A stretch of 27,975 bases of DNA from an uncultured Acidimicrobiales bacterium (GCA_937942965.1 CALDGN010000050.1:1-27975); one strand, 5' to 3'; shown: positions 1 through 8,436, numbered from the stretch's first letter. A program made the numbers and translations. The notes: generated by a model from the sequence alone, not told the origin.

Positions 1-1014
1 CAAGCCGTCAAGGACACGGGCGGCAAGCGCTGCTTCGTCGGCATCGCTCATGGCCCCGCCCGCGTCGGCCCGCACGTACGCAGCGATCTGATTGGCGAGC
101 CGCTGCGGCTGGTTGTCTTCGACCGCCAACGTGCGACGCCAGCGGCGAGAGAAGTCCTCGCGGATCACCGACGCCGCGGACGCGGGGTCTTTCGCCCGTT
201 CGGACAAGACGCCGGCTTGAAGGACCAACTCGGAGCCCCGGATCGGCACCGGCTGCGGTTCACGCACGACCGCCCCAAGGCGACGCATACGGAACAGCGC
301 GTACAGACCGAAGGCCGCGAGCAACATGATGATGGCGTTGCGGACCCGAGTGGCAACCAATCCATTCAGTGACTGGTCACCGAAGTCAACGAGCGATGGC
401 GACAGCACACCGATACGGGCTGCATCAGGCTCAGGGGCCAGCAGGCTCGTCATCACGTACGCGTTATCGAGCTGGCTGAGCTGTTCGTTTGTGATCAACC
501 GTGCGCCGCCAAGCGCGGCGATGGTGCCTGCACCTCGTCGTTCGATCGTCAAGAATCCTTCGTCGCCGACCCCGAAGCAACGCTCGATCCCCACGGCGTC
601 GAAGGTCCGCCCGTTGCCCGTGATCAACGTGTCTTGTAGCCAGGGAATGGTGCAGTCACCGGCGCTGATCTGCTCGCTCGCAAACCCGCTGCGGAATGGG
701 GCGAAACGGCTCGCTGGGTCGGTTACGACCAGCGTGCCTCCGTTGAAGATCCAGCCTTCGAGCTGGTCGGCGTCGTCTTCGGAGAGGCGATCGATGATCA
801 AGAGCGCTGCGGTCGTGTCGGCCGTCGGCACGGGTGAGTCGAGGTCGACGTCGGCGCCCAGTCGCTCGAGTGTTTCGACTAAGCCTCGAGCGCCGTCGGG
901 GTTGACCGAGCGAGGATCGAGCGGAGGGCCATCGCTGCCCGCTCCGCCCGCCAGCACGGTCACGAGCACCAGACCGGCGACCAGGAACAACCAGAACCGC
1001 GTGTTGCCATTCAT
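1..1014 (-). CDS. DUF4350 domain-containing membrane protein (3' end beyond window)
   Basis: The frame is open from an ATG at 1014 to the left edge, 338 codons with no stop, so the C-terminus is missing. An N-terminal hydrophobic anchor (about residues 4-22) is followed by a soluble alpha/beta region with the motifs LDPRSVNPDGARGL and GGTLVVTDP, which fits the DUF4350 family. A second membrane segment lies near residue 230 (NAIIMLLAAFGLYALF), then a cytoplasmic tail rich in charged residues. The start overlaps the stop of the upstream DUF4129 gene by an ATGA. In many actinobacteria DUF4350 and DUF4129 genes sit beside a MoxR-type AAA ATPase and a DUF58 protein, so those may follow to the left; that is inference. 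The biochemical role of the family is unknown. I am fairly sure of the gene and the family. Confidence 0.85.
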   Translation of the reverse strand, partial: MNGNTRFWLFLVAGLVLVTVLAGGAGSDGPPLDPRSVNPDGARGLVETLERLGADVDLDSPVPTADTTAALLIIDRLSEDDADQLEGWIFNGGTLVVTDPASRFAPFRSGFASEQISAGDCTIPWLQDTLITGNGRTFDAVGIERCFGVGDEGFLTIERRGAGTIAALGGARLITNEQLSQLDNAYVMTSLLAPEPDAARIGVLSPSLVDFGDQSLNGLVATRVRNAIIMLLAAFGLYALFRMRRLGAVVREPQPVPIRGSELVLQAGVLSERAKDPASAASVIREDFSRRWRRTLAVEDNQPQRLANQIAAYVRADAGGAMSDADEAALAARVLDGL

Positions 1015-1700
1015 GGGCGTGCCCCAGATGCGCCAGCACCAGCGCTGACCGGCGCAGCTGCCTCGTACGTCCGGGCATGACCAACAACCGACGTCGTGTG
1101 CGCAATGAACGTGTCGCGTGTCGAGCTGTCGGCGTCACGCCAGCCGTACCAAACGTCTTCGAACAGCCGAGTCGCCGCGTCGAGGTCGCCGGTCGCTGCG
1201 GGCACTCGTTCGCCCGCGAGCTGGGCAATGTCGGCTGCGGTTCGTCCGGGCCGTCGATCGATCAGGTCGCGATCGAGAAGTTCGGCGACGAGCACACGGT
1301 GGCGGCAGCGCAAACCCTCGCGCCAGTCGCCCGCTCGTTCGGCGTCTTCGGCCGCCCGTGTCCACTCATCGACGCTTCGGTCCGAGTGCAGCTCGACGTC
1401 GATCTCGGGCGAAGGGCGAGCCTTGCGAACGGGGTCAACCGAGCCGAGCAGCCGCATCAGGAGGAACGCGATCACGGCCAAGAACACGCCGACGATGATC
1501 CAGGCGATGATGCCGCGGCCGCCTCCGCTCGAAAGCGCCTGCAGTAGTTCGGTGATCTGTTCTCCGACCCAGTCGAAGAAGCGTTCGCGCAGCGTGGGCG
1601 GGCGGGCGGCCTCGATGTACTTGCGGTCGCTGAGCACGGCTCGAGCGGCGCGTTCCGCGCCGTCGGGATCAACGCTCGGTGTTGGCGGAAGCTGCCTCAT
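1011..1700 (-). CDS. DUF4129 domain-containing membrane protein
   Basis: This is a 229-residue protein. A soluble N-terminal part (ERFFDWVGEQITELLQAL) precedes one strong membrane helix at about residues 64-86 (IIAWIIVGVFLAVIAFLLMRLL). The C-terminal part (about 120-210) is the helical DUF4129 region with EDAERAGDWREGLRCRHRVL and FEDVWYGWRDAD, the latter typical of that family. Start and stop each overlap a neighbour by ATGA (1697-1700 and 1011-1014), so the three genes are very likely translated as a coupled operon. DUF4129 proteins commonly accompany transglutaminase-like, MoxR and DUF58 proteins, but their function is not known. The family call rests on the C-terminal pattern and the DUF4350 neighbour. 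Confidence 0.85.
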   Translation of the reverse strand: MRQLPPTPSVDPDGAERAARAVLSDRKYIEAARPPTLRERFFDWVGEQITELLQALSSGGGRGIIAWIIVGVFLAVIAFLLMRLLGSVDPVRKARPSPEIDVELHSDRSVDEWTRAAEDAERAGDWREGLRCRHRVLVAELLDRDLIDRRPGRTAADIAQLAGERVPAATGDLDAATRLFEDVWYGWRDADSSTRDTFIAHTTSVVGHARTYEAAAPVSAGAGASGARP

Positions 1701-2530
1701 CGTCGCAACCCGGAACCTGTGGCCTCGGCGAGCGCTTCCACTCGGCGTTGCAGGTCAGCCCCTTCGACACGGTTGCGCAGATCGAGGTACGCCAGGATCG
1801 ACGCCCCAACGCTGAGCACATTGAGGACCGACGTCGAAACCAGGCTCAGGGCAAAGAACGCCACCCAACCCCAGTCAGACAGGAAGAGCGCTCCGATGAC
1901 CGGCAGCGTTGTCAGCGCCGAGCTCAACAGCGCGTTGATCAGCAACAACAGGAACAGCAAGCCGACGAGGTTCCCGAACCGCGGTCTCGCCAACTGATTG
2001 GCTCGGCGCAGCGATTCGATCGGACCGGTCCCCTCGGCCGCAAGCACGGGCGCGACGATCATCGTGATCGGCGTGGCGATCAGCAGGGTCAGGCCCTGCA
2101 CGATCTTGCTGACGACGAGCGCCGCCAGAATCAGATGCGCCCGGCGCAGGGTGAACAGCAGGCATTGGCTGATCGACCGGTCTTCGCCCTCTTGCCACCC
2201 CAACACGAGATGGGTCAACGCCACGCCGATGAACGGAAGCACAATCAGCGGCACGGCGATGGCGACCGGCCCGCCAGCGAAGAGGCCAAACTCGCCTGCG
2301 TCGCCTTCGAACGTGCCCGTCGCCGTGTCGAAGTTGTCGAAGCTGAGCGCTGACAGCGCCTCTCGTTGCAACCAGACCGTCAGCAACTGACTGGGCAGCA
2401 CAAACGCCGCAACGATGCCAGCGACCGTTCGGGGCCGAGCCCGCATGAGCGCAAAGGCACCATCAGCAATACCGAGGAGCGTCAAGGGCCGCTCGAAGAC
2501 CGGAAACCAGGGAGGCGGCGCAGCACTCAT
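1697..2530 (-). CDS. polytopic membrane protein of unknown function, first gene of the DUF4129/DUF4350 operon
   Basis: The protein has 277 residues. The N-terminus (RPLTLLGIADGAFALMRARPRTVAGIVAAFVLPSQ) is followed by about five or six hydrophobic segments, among them AIAVPLIVLPFIGVALTHLVLG, LTLLIATPITMIVAPVLAA, NLVGLLFLLLLINALLSSAL and WVAFFALSLVSTSVLNVLSVGASILAYLDLRNR. The ending ILAYLDLRNRVEGADLQ resembles the end of integral membrane proteins annotated as glycerophosphodiester phosphodiesterase membrane-domain-like. There are no catalytic phosphodiesterase motifs, so no enzymatic role should be assumed. It starts the three-gene minus-strand operon and diverges from the oxidoreductase gene at 2646. 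The start at 2530 is the only one that keeps the conserved N-terminal part; a weak AGGAT lies upstream. Confidence 0.75.
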   Translation of the reverse strand: MSAAPPPWFPVFERPLTLLGIADGAFALMRARPRTVAGIVAAFVLPSQLLTVWLQREALSALSFDNFDTATGTFEGDAGEFGLFAGGPVAIAVPLIVLPFIGVALTHLVLGWQEGEDRSISQCLLFTLRRAHLILAALVVSKIVQGLTLLIATPITMIVAPVLAAEGTGPIESLRRANQLARPRFGNLVGLLFLLLLINALLSSALTTLPVIGALFLSDWGWVAFFALSLVSTSVLNVLSVGASILAYLDLRNRVEGADLQRRVEALAEATGSGLRR

Positions 2531-2645
2531 CGAGACCGCGATCCTAGTTCAGGTAGCAACTGTCCCCCGCGGCGCCAGCTGTGACCTCCATCGTCTGATC
2601 GACGAGGCGGTGCCAAGACCGCCCGATTGCTGCGAAACTGCGGGC

Positions 2646-3665
2646 ATGACCGCACCTGCGCCCGACGCATCCGCACGTCCTCTCCGCTTCGGCATTCTGG
2701 GCGCCGCCCGCATCGCCCCCAAGGCACTCGTCCAGCCAGTGGCGAAGCTCGCAAGCGCCGAGGTCACGCGAGTCGCCGCACGTGACCGCAGCCGGGCCGA
2801 GGCGTTCGCTACCGAGCACGGCATCGCCGCCGTCTCCGACTCCTATGCGCAGGTACTCAAGGCCGACGATGTCGACGTCGTCTACAACCCGCTCCCGATG
2901 TCGCTGCACGCCGAGTGGACGATCGCGGCGCTCGAAGCCGGCAAGCACGTGTTCTGTGAGAAGCCGTTCGCCTCGAACGCCACCGAAGCCGCGGCGATGG
3001 TCGAGGCAGCTGAGCGCACCGGCAACAAGCTCGCCGAGGCGTTCCACTACCGCTACCACCCGATGATGCAGCGCATCATCGACCTGGTCGAGGCCGGCAC
3101 GATCGGCGATGTGCAGCGGGTCGAGGGCAATTTCGCCGTGTCGATCGGCAAGCCCGACCTCCGCTGGGAGTACGCAACGGCGGGCGGCTCCACGATGGAC
3201 CTCGGCTGCTATCCCGTGCACTGGGTTCGGGACTTGTGCGGTGAGCCAACGGTTGAGTCGGCAACGGCCACCGTCGACCACGACGATCCCCTAATCGACG
3301 CCGACCTGACGATGGAGCTGAGCTTTCCCAACGGAGCGACCGGCCGGGTGCACAGCTCGATGATCGCCGATGCGCCCGACATCTCCCTTCGCATCGAAGG
3401 CAGTGCCGGATCGATCGTGGCGGCGAACCCGATGGCTCCCCAGAACGGCAACTCGCTCACCGTCATGACTGCGGGCGGCGTCAGCTCCGGTCCGGTCGAA
3501 GCGGGCGTCTCCTATGACCACATGGTGCGGGCGTTCGTTGACTTCGTGCATCACGACACCCCGTTCCCGACACGGGCGCAGGATTCGATCGCCAACATGG
3601 CCGTCATCGACGCTGCTTACGTTGCCGCGGGCCTGCCGGAGCGAGGAACGGTTCCTCAGTCGTAG
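2646..3665 (+). CDS. Gfo/Idh/MocA family NAD(P)-dependent oxidoreductase
   Basis: This 339-residue protein has the two-domain layout of the family. The N-terminal Rossmann fold starts at residue 15 (FGILGAARIA). The VVYNPLP strand is at about 78-84. The signature CEKPFAS is at 104-110, whose Lys (106) is the usual catalytic or substrate lysine. The C-terminal alpha/beta domain contains RYHPMMQRI and GGSTMDLGCYPVHW, where the family usually carries a DxxxH motif. The substrate cannot be told from sequence; sugars, inositols and trans-dihydrodiols are all known in the family. I chose the ATG at 2646, because translation further upstream lacks homology-like character and begins inside the divergent gene. 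The stop lies 14 bp from the stop of the convergent gene at 3680. Confidence 0.93.
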   Translation: MTAPAPDASARPLRFGILGAARIAPKALVQPVAKLASAEVTRVAARDRSRAEAFATEHGIAAVSDSYAQVLKADDVDVVYNPLPMSLHAEWTIAALEAGKHVFCEKPFASNATEAAAMVEAAERTGNKLAEAFHYRYHPMMQRIIDLVEAGTIGDVQRVEGNFAVSIGKPDLRWEYATAGGSTMDLGCYPVHWVRDLCGEPTVESATATVDHDDPLIDADLTMELSFPNGATGRVHSSMIADAPDISLRIEGSAGSIVAANPMAPQNGNSLTVMTAGGVSSGPVEAGVSYDHMVRAFVDFVHHDTPFPTRAQDSIANMAVIDAAYVAAGLPERGTVPQS

Positions 3666-3679
3666 GCCCTCGATCGCAC

Positions 3680-4687
3680 TCAGGCGAGGCGGGCTTGTTC
3701 GATCCAGAGGTTCCGGGAGAAGCGGTCCGCGTGGGTCAGCAGGCCTTCGACGTGGATCTGGTCGCCGACATTGATCTCGGTCCCGGCGGGAAGTGCAACT
3801 GCGGCATGGACTTGGCTCGAGATCAGATCACTTCCGCCGACGCTGCCGAGCAACAACATCGCCCGCACGCCTGGGCCCGGGCCGAAGTCTCGATCGGTGC
3901 GATACCGCTCTCGTGATGTGACCTTGCCCGTCCAACGGGCCTCGAGCTCGTGCAGCAGATGCTCGGCCGCACCGTGCTCGCCGAGCGACATGCGGTTCTC
4001 GGCTTCGATGAGTTCAGTGAACGCATTGTGTCGGGCGTCGTTCAGTGCCGCGAGCTCACGAGCCGATGCCGCCAAGCGGCCTTGTTCGCGCAACTCGAGG
4101 ACCGTGTTCAATACCGCCGGATCACCCATCACCAGCGCGATGTCGACGGCGAACCTCACGGCGCCCCCGAGGACCTCTGCGTTGCGTTGCACGCCTCGGC
4201 GTTCGAACGTCAGCGATTCGCGGGTGAACGACCAGCGTCGCCACGACTCGTGCACGGCCAGCACCGCGGCGCGGCGAGCTGGTGTCAGGAAGCGGGTGAT
4301 CTCATCGTCGTGACGCGAGTCGACGACGACGGATCGATCGAAGAACGGATCACCGATCTCGACATCGTTGCGGCCGATCGCCCCCGCAAGCCCAGATGCC
4401 GCGTGTTGGCGTCGCAACGTCACGGGTGGCCCGACGGGTCGGTGCTGGGCGAAGTAGCGCGTGCGTTGCCCGAACCCCGTGAAGTTTGTGCTGTGCACGT
4501 CGACCTGAACCCAAACGCCCTCGACACGGCCGCGCATAACTGGTTGGCTCAAGAGCCCGGCTGGGGTGTACTCGAATCCGTGGCGGCTGGCGACGGCTCG
4601 CCAGGCACGGTTCGAGCGCTGCGCCTGCACCAGGCCCAGCATGAACAGAAACAGCACGACCGCAAACGCGAACAGCAGCCAGACCAT
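3680..4687 (-). CDS. membrane-anchored protein of unknown function
   Basis: The protein has 335 residues and I do not recognise its family. One N-terminal membrane helix (about residues 2-21, VWLLFAFAVVLFLFMLGLVQA) is followed by a soluble region with a DUF3137-like flavour near the start (RAWRAVASRHGFEYTPAG). A helical middle part (about 190-245) holds LELREQGRLAASARELAALNDARHN. The C-terminus (about 255-335) looks beta-rich, with short strands such as VHAAVALPAG and GDQIHVEGLL, compatible with an OB-like fold. Its ATG overlaps the TGA of the upstream HAD gene by one base (TGATG), which implies translational coupling. A shared role with the HAD protein is plausible, but nothing in the sequence names it. 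Confidence 0.7.
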   Translation of the reverse strand: MVWLLFAFAVVLFLFMLGLVQAQRSNRAWRAVASRHGFEYTPAGLLSQPVMRGRVEGVWVQVDVHSTNFTGFGQRTRYFAQHRPVGPPVTLRRQHAASGLAGAIGRNDVEIGDPFFDRSVVVDSRHDDEITRFLTPARRAAVLAVHESWRRWSFTRESLTFERRGVQRNAEVLGGAVRFAVDIALVMGDPAVLNTVLELREQGRLAASARELAALNDARHNAFTELIEAENRMSLGEHGAAEHLLHELEARWTGKVTSRERYRTDRDFGPGPGVRAMLLLGSVGGSDLISSQVHAAVALPAGTEINVGDQIHVEGLLTHADRFSRNLWIEQARLA

Positions 4688-5301
4688 CAGACCGCCGCGA
4701 GCTTGTCGTGTATCGCCTGACCAAGATCTAGATCGGCGTCGCAGTGCAGCCCATGGAGGCCAGCAGCGACCGCGCCGTCAACGTTCCAGGTCCAGTCGTC
4801 GATAAAGAGCGTTCGCTCAGGCGTTCCGTCGAAGCGATCGACCGCGAGCTCGTAGATCGCAGCCTCGGGTTTGCGGTGACCCACCGCCGAAGAATCGATC
4901 ACGACCTCGAACAGATCATCGCCGAGCGCCGGTTGCCACAGCGGCGCCCATTCGGCGACGTTGTTCGTCAGCAGCCCAACCCGAACGCCAGCCGACCTCA
5001 GCGACCGAACCAGCTCCACGCGATCGGGGCGCAGCGAGAGGTTGGCCATGACGTTAAGCGGGCTGTCGGCAGCAAAGGCAGCACCCGCGTGCGGCACCCT
5101 CGATTCGACGTCAGCGATAAACGCATCGAGCGTGATCTCACCGCGCTCGAGCGCGTGCCACGGGTGCTCGCGTTCGTTCATCATGGCCCCGATCATCTCG
5201 GTGAAGAGCGCGTCGACGTTGTACGGCACGTCCTCGGCCGGAACCGTGAAGTCGGTCGTCATTACGCCGGAATAGTCGAAGAGGACTACGTCGATTGCCA
5301 C
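4687..5301 (-). CDS. HAD superfamily hydrolase with atypical motif I
   Basis: This 204-residue protein has the HAD order of motifs. Motif I is FDYSGVMT with the nucleophile Asp9. Motif II is LLTNN (Thr112). The motif III lysine is Lys144 in GHRKPE. Motif IV is FIDDWTWN (Asp168/Asp169). A helical cap lies between motifs I and II, as in subfamily I members such as the epoxide-hydrolase N-terminal phosphatases. The second acidic residue of motif I (DxD), the usual acid/base in phosphatases, is Ser11 here. A phosphatase with altered chemistry, or a dehalogenase-like use of Asp9 alone, are the alternatives. The gene is the first of a coupled pair and diverges from the gene at 5416. The fold call is firm; the substrate is unknown. 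Confidence 0.88.
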   Translation of the reverse strand: MAIDVVLFDYSGVMTTDFTVPAEDVPYNVDALFTEMIGAMMNEREHPWHALERGEITLDAFIADVESRVPHAGAAFAADSPLNVMANLSLRPDRVELVRSLRSAGVRVGLLTNNVAEWAPLWQPALGDDLFEVVIDSSAVGHRKPEAAIYELAVDRFDGTPERTLFIDDWTWNVDGAVAAGLHGLHCDADLDLGQAIHDKLAAV

Positions 5302-5415
5302 GCCCGAATCGTGGCACAGAAGTTGTGACTGATTTCGGGTCCCCGGTGTCTACGTTCGGCTGCACACACCCGATAGGGTTCGGACGTTCGTCGATCACGA
5401 AAGCGAGCGAGGCCC

Positions 5416-5643
5416 GTGCAAGGCACCGTCAAGTCCTATGACCCAGCTACCAAAGACGGTGTGCTGATGTCCGACGTCGACTTCGCCGAATACGACCTGT
5501 CGCCCGTCGCGCTCGAAGGCTCCATCTTCCGCATGCTCCGCCAGGGGCAGCGGGTGGTCTTCGACCTCGACGACGATGGCCGTGCAACGCACCTTCGTCT
5601 CGGTTCCGAGATCGACATGGGTACCCCCGACTTCTTGCAGTAG
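5416..5643 (+). CDS. small cold-shock-domain-like protein lacking RNP motifs
   Basis: The 75-residue product begins at GTG. It matches the outline of a cold-shock domain: MQGTVKSYDP corresponds to the usual MxxGTVKWFN, and RMLRQGQRVVFDLDDDGRATHLRL to the last two strands. The nucleic-acid-binding motifs are gone. RNP1 (KGFGFI) reads KDGVLM and RNP2 (VFVH) is replaced by the DFAEYDL region, so the aromatic platform for single-stranded RNA is missing. The product is acidic. It probably keeps the OB barrel but not classical RNA binding. It ends 80 bp before pckA on the same strand. The GTG at 5416 is the only start that keeps the first strand; a GCGAGG upstream is a weak ribosome site. Confidence 0.72.
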   Translation: MQGTVKSYDPATKDGVLMSDVDFAEYDLSPVALEGSIFRMLRQGQRVVFDLDDDGRATHLRLGSEIDMGTPDFLQ

Positions 5644-5651
5644 CAAGAGTC

Positions 5652-5695
5652 GGTGTCACCTAGACACCAGAACACCAAGACAACTGACCAGTCAG
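5652..5695 (+). promoter_or_regulatory. two inverted repeats in the leader of pckA
   Basis: A perfect 6-bp inverted repeat, GGTGTC (5652-5657) and GACACC (5663-5668), is separated by ACCTA. A second short one, CTGAC (5684-5688) and GTCAG (5691-5695), follows. Both lie in the 80 bp between the small OB-fold gene and pckA. The first could be a weak terminator for the upstream gene (no T run follows) or an operator. The second is short enough to arise by chance. No promoter boxes are clear. Confidence 0.35.
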
Positions 5696-5723
5696 ACGAC
5701 CCGATCAAAGGCGCTCGGAGATC

Positions 5724-7439
5724 ATGACCACTGCACTCGACGCATCCACCGATGCTGGCCCCCCAAGCGGAGACCCTCTCACGACAGAGGCTGTTTCCGA
5801 CGAGTTGGCGGCCAGATTTGGATTGACGAATATTCGTCTCCAGCACGGCCTGTCACAGGTTGAGCTGTTCCGAGCTGCCATTGCGAACGACCGAGGTCGT
5901 ATCGAACTTGGCGGCGCGGATGATGCACAAAAGGCGTATGCCACCGAACTCGGCGAAGACGGTCCGCTCGTCTATTACGGCGACCCGACCTGCACCGGCC
6001 GTCCGGTACAAGACACCTTTGCGGTGGCCTGGCCCGACCTCGTCGACGAGATCTGGTGGAAGCCAGATTTCAAGCAATTTGAGCCGACCGCCTACGAGGC
6101 ACTGCTACAACGGGTGCTCGATCACCTGAACGAGCGCAACGCCGAGCTGTACTCGACCGACGTGTTCTGCGGCTGGGACCCCAACTTCGCGATCCCGTAC
6201 CGCTTCGTCGGCGAGTACGCCACCCACGCCTACTTCGCCAACATCATGTTCCCCAAGAACGTGCGCGACGACATCGATCGCGACACGCACGGCTGGACGA
6301 TGATCAACGTGCCGTCGTTCCACTGCGACCCCGAACGTGACGGCACCCTCAGCGAACGCGCCGTCATCATGGACCTGCGCAACCGCATTGGTCTCGTGGT
6401 CGGCCGGGCCGACTACTCGGGCGTCGTCAAGAAGACCATGTTCACGGTCATGAACTTCGCCCTGCCTGCACAGGGCCAGCTCACGATGCACTGCTCGGCC
6501 AATGTCGGCTCGAACGGTGACAGCGCGATCCTGTTCGGCCTCTCCGGCACTGGCAAGACCACGCTGTCGGCCGATCCCGATCGACTCCTCATCGGCGACG
6601 ACGAGCACGTCTGGACCGACGACGGCGTCTCGAACTTCGAGGATGGCTGCTACGCCAAGCTGATCGACCTCGACAAGGACAACGAACCGGTCATCGCGGC
6701 CGCATTGTCGATGCCCGGCACCCTCATCGAGAACGTGCCTGCGCTCCCGGGCAAGGCCCTCGCCGAGACCCATCCACAAGAGCTCGACCTGTTCGACGGT
6801 TCTCGCACCGAGAACACTCGTTTCGCGTACCCGTTGGCCTGCAACCCGAGCGTCGCCGAGGGCGCCGCCGGTCCGCATCCACAGACCATCGTGTTGCTGA
6901 CCGCGGATGCGTTTGGCGTGCTGCCTCCGATCTCGATGCTCACCGAAGAAGAGGTCATGTACCACTTCGTCATGGGCTTCACCTCGAAGCTGGCCGGCAC
7001 CGAAGTTGGCGTCACCGAACCAGAGGCGACGTTCAGCTCATGCTTCGGTTCGCCGTTCATGTCGCAGAAGCCGATCGTCTACGCCGAGCTGCTCGCGCAG
7101 CGCATGGCCGACAACAAGGCTCGATCGATCCTGCTCAACACCGGCTGGACCGGTGGCGCCTACGGCACCGGTGAACGCATGTCGCTCAAGGCAACTCGTG
7201 CACTCCTCAACTCGGCCTTGGCCGGCGAACTCGACGATGTCGAAACCGAGATCCATCCGATCCTCGGACTTGCCATGCCCAAGTCGGCTCCCGGTGTTGA
7301 CACGAAGATCTTGAATCCGCGGAACACCTGGGAAGACACTGCTGCGTACGACCTCGCGGCCACAAAGCTGCGAGACCTGTTCCGCAGCAATTACGACGAG
7401 AATTGCTACGGCGAGCTCGGCATACCCAATGTGATGTAG
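5724..7439 (+). CDS. pckA: phosphoenolpyruvate carboxykinase (ATP)
   Basis: The enzyme converts oxaloacetate and ATP to phosphoenolpyruvate, CO2 and ADP, the entry step of gluconeogenesis in the cytoplasm. The 571-residue protein carries ADYSGVVKKTMFTVMNF (229-245, with the metal-binding Lys), the kinase-1a P-loop GLSGTGKTTLSAD (272-284) and the kinase-2 region LLIGDDEHVWTDDG. The adenine-binding part further on includes ENTRFAYPL, all typical of the ATP-dependent type. It is about 30-45 residues longer than the usual 525-540, mostly at the N-terminus. The N-terminal substrate loop, commonly TGRSPKDKF, reads TGRPVQDTF here; the Arg is kept. A GGAG three bases before the ATG at 5724 supports the start. 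It is the best-recognised gene of this part of the window. Confidence 0.96.
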   Translation: MTTALDASTDAGPPSGDPLTTEAVSDELAARFGLTNIRLQHGLSQVELFRAAIANDRGRIELGGADDAQKAYATELGEDGPLVYYGDPTCTGRPVQDTFAVAWPDLVDEIWWKPDFKQFEPTAYEALLQRVLDHLNERNAELYSTDVFCGWDPNFAIPYRFVGEYATHAYFANIMFPKNVRDDIDRDTHGWTMINVPSFHCDPERDGTLSERAVIMDLRNRIGLVVGRADYSGVVKKTMFTVMNFALPAQGQLTMHCSANVGSNGDSAILFGLSGTGKTTLSADPDRLLIGDDEHVWTDDGVSNFEDGCYAKLIDLDKDNEPVIAAALSMPGTLIENVPALPGKALAETHPQELDLFDGSRTENTRFAYPLACNPSVAEGAAGPHPQTIVLLTADAFGVLPPISMLTEEEVMYHFVMGFTSKLAGTEVGVTEPEATFSSCFGSPFMSQKPIVYAELLAQRMADNKARSILLNTGWTGGAYGTGERMSLKATRALLNSALAGELDDVETEIHPILGLAMPKSAPGVDTKILNPRNTWEDTAAYDLAATKLRDLFRSNYDENCYGELGIPNVM

Positions 7440-7452
7440 GCGCGGCGTTTGC

Positions 7453-7472
7453 CGGTGGGCAATTCTGCCCTC
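7453..7472 (+). other. short hairpin downstream of pckA
   Basis: The sequence GGGCA-ATTC-TGCCC sits about 18-32 bp after the pckA stop. It forms a 5-bp stem with a 4-base loop and no T tract. It may help end the pckA transcript, but it is short and could be chance. Confidence 0.25.
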
Positions 7473-7521
7473 CAGGTACCAAACCTCGCGACAACTGACC
7501 CGATCGCTCCGTCGTCCCTCT

Positions 7522-8436
7522 GTGGGGTGGAGTAGCGTTTATCGAAGCCGGCATCGGCTAGACCACGGCATCGCCGCGGTCCGACGCAGCCTCAACGCGC
7601 GTGTACTGCGGCGCGAGATGGCACTGATCGACCAACGGCTCGCGCCCGTCGGGCAGCGCATCTTTGGGCACGGCTGCACGCTTGGCATCGAGCTTCTGTT
7701 TCGGTGGCGGGCCGACAACGACGAGCTTTTGCTTCCGTCGTCGTTCCTGCCCCGGGTGCGCGAGGCGGGCCTCATGCACTTGGTCAACGAGGCGATGCTC
7801 ACGCACGCGGTGCGGTTTGCGGCCGCATCTTCCTCGGTGGCCGAGCCACCGTTCGTGTCCGTCAACCTCAGCGCCGAACACCTGGGCGCACCTGGGCTCA
7901 CTCGCCGCATCGGCGAGCAGCTCGCGTCGCGCAACGTCAGCCCCGATCGGCTGATGATCGAGATCACTGAGTCCGAGTACGTGACCCTCGACGCGGCCTG
8001 GTACCGGTCGGCCCGCGACTTGCAGTCGCTCGGCGTCAAGCTCGCCATCGACGATTTCGGGTCCGGCTATTCGAGCATCGAACGCCTGCGACACCTACCC
8101 GTCACCCACATCAAGTTCGATCGGCTGCTCGTCCAGTCAGCAACCGGTCCGTTTGGGAGCATCGTCGAAGGCGTCGCCCGCTTCGCCACGATCTCAGGCA
8201 TCGACATCATCGCCGAAGGCATCGAGACCATCGTCGACCTCGAAGCGATGGAGACGATGGGCGTGCGAGCGTTCCAAGGCTTCCTGCTGGAGCGACCGCT
8301 ACAACTCGGCAACATCCTGAACGAGCTGCATGCGCGGGAACAGCGCACACTCGCCCAGCTGACCAGCCCCACCGCCCCAAGCAGCCCGCGTAGCGCGAGC
8401 GCCGAACTGTCGCCTGAGGCTGTGACGGCGATGTAG
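7522..8436 (+). CDS. EAL-domain cyclic-di-GMP phosphodiesterase
   Basis: The product is essentially one EAL domain (304 residues from the GTG at 7522). All catalytic signatures are visible: ELLFRW for the EAL motif, FVSVNLS (Asn), IEITESE (Glu), IDDFGSGYSS (paired Asp), IKFDR (Lys), IAEGIET (Glu) and FQGFL (Gln). An active hydrolase making pGpG from c-di-GMP is therefore expected. There is no membrane segment or sensor domain, so it is probably cytoplasmic. The start is uncertain. An ATG at 7618 gives 272 residues and still keeps the whole domain, and neither start has a clear ribosome site. The EAL domain is closely similar to that of the next gene, suggesting tandem duplication with loss of the GGDEF part or independent acquisition. 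Confidence 0.9.
   Translation: MGWSSVYRSRHRLDHGIAAVRRSLNARVLRREMALIDQRLAPVGQRIFGHGCTLGIELLFRWRADNDELLLPSSFLPRVREAGLMHLVNEAMLTHAVRFAAASSSVAEPPFVSVNLSAEHLGAPGLTRRIGEQLASRNVSPDRLMIEITESEYVTLDAAWYRSARDLQSLGVKLAIDDFGSGYSSIERLRHLPVTHIKFDRLLVQSATGPFGSIVEGVARFATISGIDIIAEGIETIVDLEAMETMGVRAFQGFLLERPLQLGNILNELHAREQRTLAQLTSPTAPSSPRSASAELSPEAVTAM

Noticed and set aside
5675..7505. GACAACTGACC upstream of both pckA and the EAL gene
   Set aside because: An 11-bp match is expected many times by chance in a window of this size, and the surroundings do not align well.
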